DNA of 64,000 nt from contig DASYNP010000202.1 of the NCBI GenBank assembly GCA_036008465.1, positions 1 to 64,000 of the forward strand. The letters run 5' to 3'. Each line of letters begins with the position of its first letter. Within the stretch, counting starts at the first letter, position 1. A program made the position numbers and the translations under genes. Below the pieces are notes generated by a model. That model did no database searches and was not told the origin of the DNA. It saw only the letters and a list, made by a program, of their open reading frames with translations. Below, one piece after another: positions 61,758-64,000 of this stretch. Origin of the DNA: DASPSM01 sp036008465. Lineage in GTDB: Bacteria > Planctomycetota > Planctomycetia > Planctomycetales > Planctomycetaceae.

Positions 61758-61953
61758 TCGGAAATCGCGGGGAGCTAACCGCCTGAATCATAGCAGCGCG
61801 GCCGGCAAACGCGGAGGCGTCGACAGACCGGCGGCACCGGAGAGGTCGCGCACTCTTCGAGACGTGAAGCACCCGCCAGCTCATCCGCCGTTGGCGGAGC
61901 GTCGGGCGTAAGCCCGATGGTGCTTCCCTTCGTTCAGAAAAGTCGCTCGTGCG

Positions 61954-63888
61954 CTACGGCATGACCAGCACGGTCACATGCGACGGCCGGTCGTGCGAGT
62001 GGTACACGTGCTGGGTCGCCTTCTGGTAGTCGGAGTCCCCCGCGCTGTAGATGTCGACGAACTTCTGCGGATTGCGGTCGATCAGCGGAAACCAGCTCGA
62101 CTGCACCTGGACCATGATTCGGTGGCCGCTACGAAACGTGTGGCAGACGTCCTGCATGCTGAATTTGATCTCCGCAGGCTTGCCGGGCTCGAAGGCCTCG
62201 GGCTTCTCGAAACTGTTGCGGAATTTGCCGCGAAACACATCGCCCCGAACGAGCTGCTGGTAACCCCCCATGCGGACGCCGGTCGGATTCGTTTTCGGAT
62301 CCGGGTAATCGTTCGGGTAGACGTCGATCAGCTTGACGACCCAGTCGGAATCGGTGCCCGTCGTCGAGACATTGAGATCGACCGCGATCGGACCGGCCAC
62401 GGTCACGTCTCCGTCGAGGACTCCGGTCTCGTAAAACAACACGTCGGGACGTCGCGAGGCAAATCGCTGGTCGGCCGTCATGTACTCTTGCGTCATTCGC
62501 GTGGTGGTCGTTTCCTGGTAGGGGACGGGTCGCGACGGATCGCTGAGGTACTCATCAGCTTCGTCGGACGACTGCGAAGGCGAGACGCTCGACAGCTTGC
62601 TGCCCGACGCGAAGTAGTAGGACCGCGGCTGGGCTTGCTTCGGCGGCCAGCTCTCGTACTTCCGCCAGAGGTTGGTCCCGGTCTCGAAGACCCAGGCCTT
62701 GGGATGCTCGTATTTGTTCGCATCTTTGCCCTTGAGGTGGTGTTCGAAGAACGGGAACTCGATTTTCTCCTGATAGAACTCGGCCGTCGGGGCGTTGAAT
62801 TGCACGTCCCCGAGTTTCGATCCGTCGCCCCGGGACCATCCGCCGTGCACCCAAGGGCCCACCACGATTCGGTTGTCGGTCGCGGGCGAGTTCTTGAGGA
62901 GCTTTCGATAGACCTCGAGCGCGCCGAACAGATTTTCAGCGTCGTACCAGCCGCCGACGGTCATCACGGCCGGCTTGATGTTTTGGATGTGGGCGCGAAT
63001 ATTCCGGGCCTTCCACCAGTCGTCGTAGTTGCCGTGCTGGCAAACCTCTTTCAAGTAGGCCGTTTCGCCCTTGAAGAATTTGTCGGCCGCCTTGCTCAGC
63101 GGGCCGAAGTGCAGAAACAGGTCGTACCCGTCGGGCGTCTCGTACTCGAACGTCGTATCGAATTTCTTAATCGGCACGGGCCGCGGACGGTCGAAGAAGG
63201 GCAAGAAATTGAGCATGTGGGCAATTTGCAGCGCCCCGTTGTGATGCCAGTCGTCGCCGATGAACCAGTCAGTGACCGGGGCCTGAGGTGAAGCCGCCAC
63301 CAGGGCCGGGTGGGCGTCGATCATGCCGGTGACCGTGTAAAAGCCGGGGTACGAAATGCCCCACTGCCCAACCTTGCCGTTGTGGTTGGGGACGTGCTTG
63401 ATCACCCAATCGATGGTGTCGTAGGTATCGCTCGATTCGTCGATGTCGGTTGGCTTTTTCTTGTCGGCAATATAAGGGCGCATGTTGACGTAATCGCCCT
63501 CCGACATCATCCGCCCCCGCACGTCCTGCAGGACGAAGATGTAGCCGGACTTGTCGAACAGCTTCGACGGCCCGAGTCGATCCCGGTATTCGTCGGCTCC
63601 GTAGGGGGCGACGCTGTACGGCGTCCGATTCAACATAATCGGGTACTTGCGGCTGTCGTCTTTGGGGACGTAGACGGCCGAGAACAGCCGTTTGCCGTCG
63701 CGCATCGGAATGCGATATTCGTATTTGGTGTACTGGGCCTTGATCTCGGCCAGGTGCTTTTCGTCGACCTCCCGGCGGCGTTGGGCAAACGCGGGCGTGC
63801 TAAGGATCGCAAGCACGAGGACTGCGGCCGCAGCGAGACGAACTAAGATGGGTCGTCGGATCGAGGCTTGTTCACGAACGGACTGCAT
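61954..63888 (-). CDS. CocE/NonD-family S15-type hydrolase (644 aa)
   Basis: An alpha/beta hydrolase with an N-terminal signal peptide (LVRLAAAAVLVLAILSTPAFAQ). MRDGKRLFSAVYVPKD opens the domain. The nucleophile elbow is GISYPG (Ser ~177), preceded by HNGKVGQW. The cap and C-terminal jelly-roll (VAGPIAVDLNVSTTGTDSDWVVKLIDVYPND) match X-Pro dipeptidyl peptidase/CocE proteins. The catalytic Asp and His lie in the later half (for example FRSGHRIMVQVQSSWFP). Extracytoplasmic. Substrate unknown, possibly peptides or acylated compounds. Confidence 0.92.
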   Translation of the reverse strand: MQSVREQASIRRPILVRLAAAAVLVLAILSTPAFAQRRREVDEKHLAEIKAQYTKYEYRIPMRDGKRLFSAVYVPKDDSRKYPIMLNRTPYSVAPYGADEYRDRLGPSKLFDKSGYIFVLQDVRGRMMSEGDYVNMRPYIADKKKPTDIDESSDTYDTIDWVIKHVPNHNGKVGQWGISYPGFYTVTGMIDAHPALVAASPQAPVTDWFIGDDWHHNGALQIAHMLNFLPFFDRPRPVPIKKFDTTFEYETPDGYDLFLHFGPLSKAADKFFKGETAYLKEVCQHGNYDDWWKARNIRAHIQNIKPAVMTVGGWYDAENLFGALEVYRKLLKNSPATDNRIVVGPWVHGGWSRGDGSKLGDVQFNAPTAEFYQEKIEFPFFEHHLKGKDANKYEHPKAWVFETGTNLWRKYESWPPKQAQPRSYYFASGSKLSSVSPSQSSDEADEYLSDPSRPVPYQETTTTRMTQEYMTADQRFASRRPDVLFYETGVLDGDVTVAGPIAVDLNVSTTGTDSDWVVKLIDVYPNDYPDPKTNPTGVRMGGYQQLVRGDVFRGKFRNSFEKPEAFEPGKPAEIKFSMQDVCHTFRSGHRIMVQVQSSWFPLIDRNPQKFVDIYSAGDSDYQKATQHVYHSHDRPSHVTVLVMP

Positions 63889-64000
63889 GAGGTCGATTCT
63901 CCCAGGTTAAACATTCAGCATATCGCATCGTGCTGGCCAGTTGTCGTCAAAAAAGTGCCGCAACGGCCCCGCGAGCGGTCCGCCGCGGCGGATAAGCTCG

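Noticed and set aside
61978..63291. A 437-codon plus-strand frame opposite the S15 hydrolase
   Set aside because: Antisense to a gene with complete catalytic motifs; repetitive Val/Arg/Asp composition.

Overview
This 64 kb window is GC-rich, densely coded chromosomal DNA, most likely from a member of the Planctomycetota (probably Pirellulales or a relative). The lineage call rests on gene content: an LEPR-XLL-type surface heme peroxidase, a DUF1580-like small DNA-binding protein, a secreted redoxin/cytochrome c/PHM-like fusion, a PQQ-type beta-propeller remnant, large secreted TPR proteins, and intergenic families of nested palindromic repeats. I could run no database search, so lineage and family names come from motif recognition.

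Left edge to about 6.7 kb: an integrated genetic element. A tyrosine recombinase gene (6570-5455, minus) sits about 100 bp beyond the 3' end of a tRNA-Pro(CGG) gene (6747-6673, minus), the classic layout of a tRNA-targeted island. Leftwards follow a DUF1580/excisionase-like gene, a zinc-ribbon protein, a small Cys/His protein, a ParB-like/DNA methyltransferase fusion, short phage-like ORFs and a nest of tiny membrane-protein genes that share one start-region repeat. I see no second copy of the tRNA 3' end, so the other boundary is probably outside the window.

7-26 kb: core and envelope genes. These are a solitary GroES-family protein, an M50 protease with TPRs, an amidohydrolase overlapping an XdhC-family gene, a small lipoprotein, an M81 peptidase, two secreted TPR proteins in tandem, and a tightly overlapping operon of ABC ATPase, ABC-2 permease, ECF sigma factor and small membrane protein. 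After them come the surface heme peroxidase, two poorly characterised proteins and a BON-domain protein.

26.5-36.4 kb: an exopolysaccharide cluster with an initiating sugar transferase, three glycosyltransferases, an O-antigen-ligase/polymerase-like membrane protein, a flippase, a 2OG-Fe(II) oxygenase and a sulfotransferase. It plausibly makes a sulfated, possibly hydroxylated surface glycan.

36.4-45.8 kb: lipid and general metabolism. An acyl-CoA dehydrogenase and an acyl-CoA ligase are divergent; then come a PlsC acyltransferase, a CBS-domain protein, PurH, a glycosyltransferase overlapping a dual-specificity phosphatase, and small conserved proteins.

45.8-47.4 kb: about 1.65 kb with no credible gene, packed with at least five kinds of palindromic repeat. 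One is a roughly 240-bp element with imperfect terminal inverted repeats and a perfect cloverleaf-like core. A second, inverted copy lies at 39.3 kb. This is the most unusual structure in the window.

47.4-64 kb: an SRPBCC protein, the redoxin/cytochrome/PHM fusion, secreted hypothetical proteins, an ankyrin-repeat protein, a cytochrome P450, a malate/lactate-type dehydrogenase, a GyrI-like protein, a decayed PQQ propeller pseudogene, serine O-acetyltransferase and an S15/CocE-family hydrolase.
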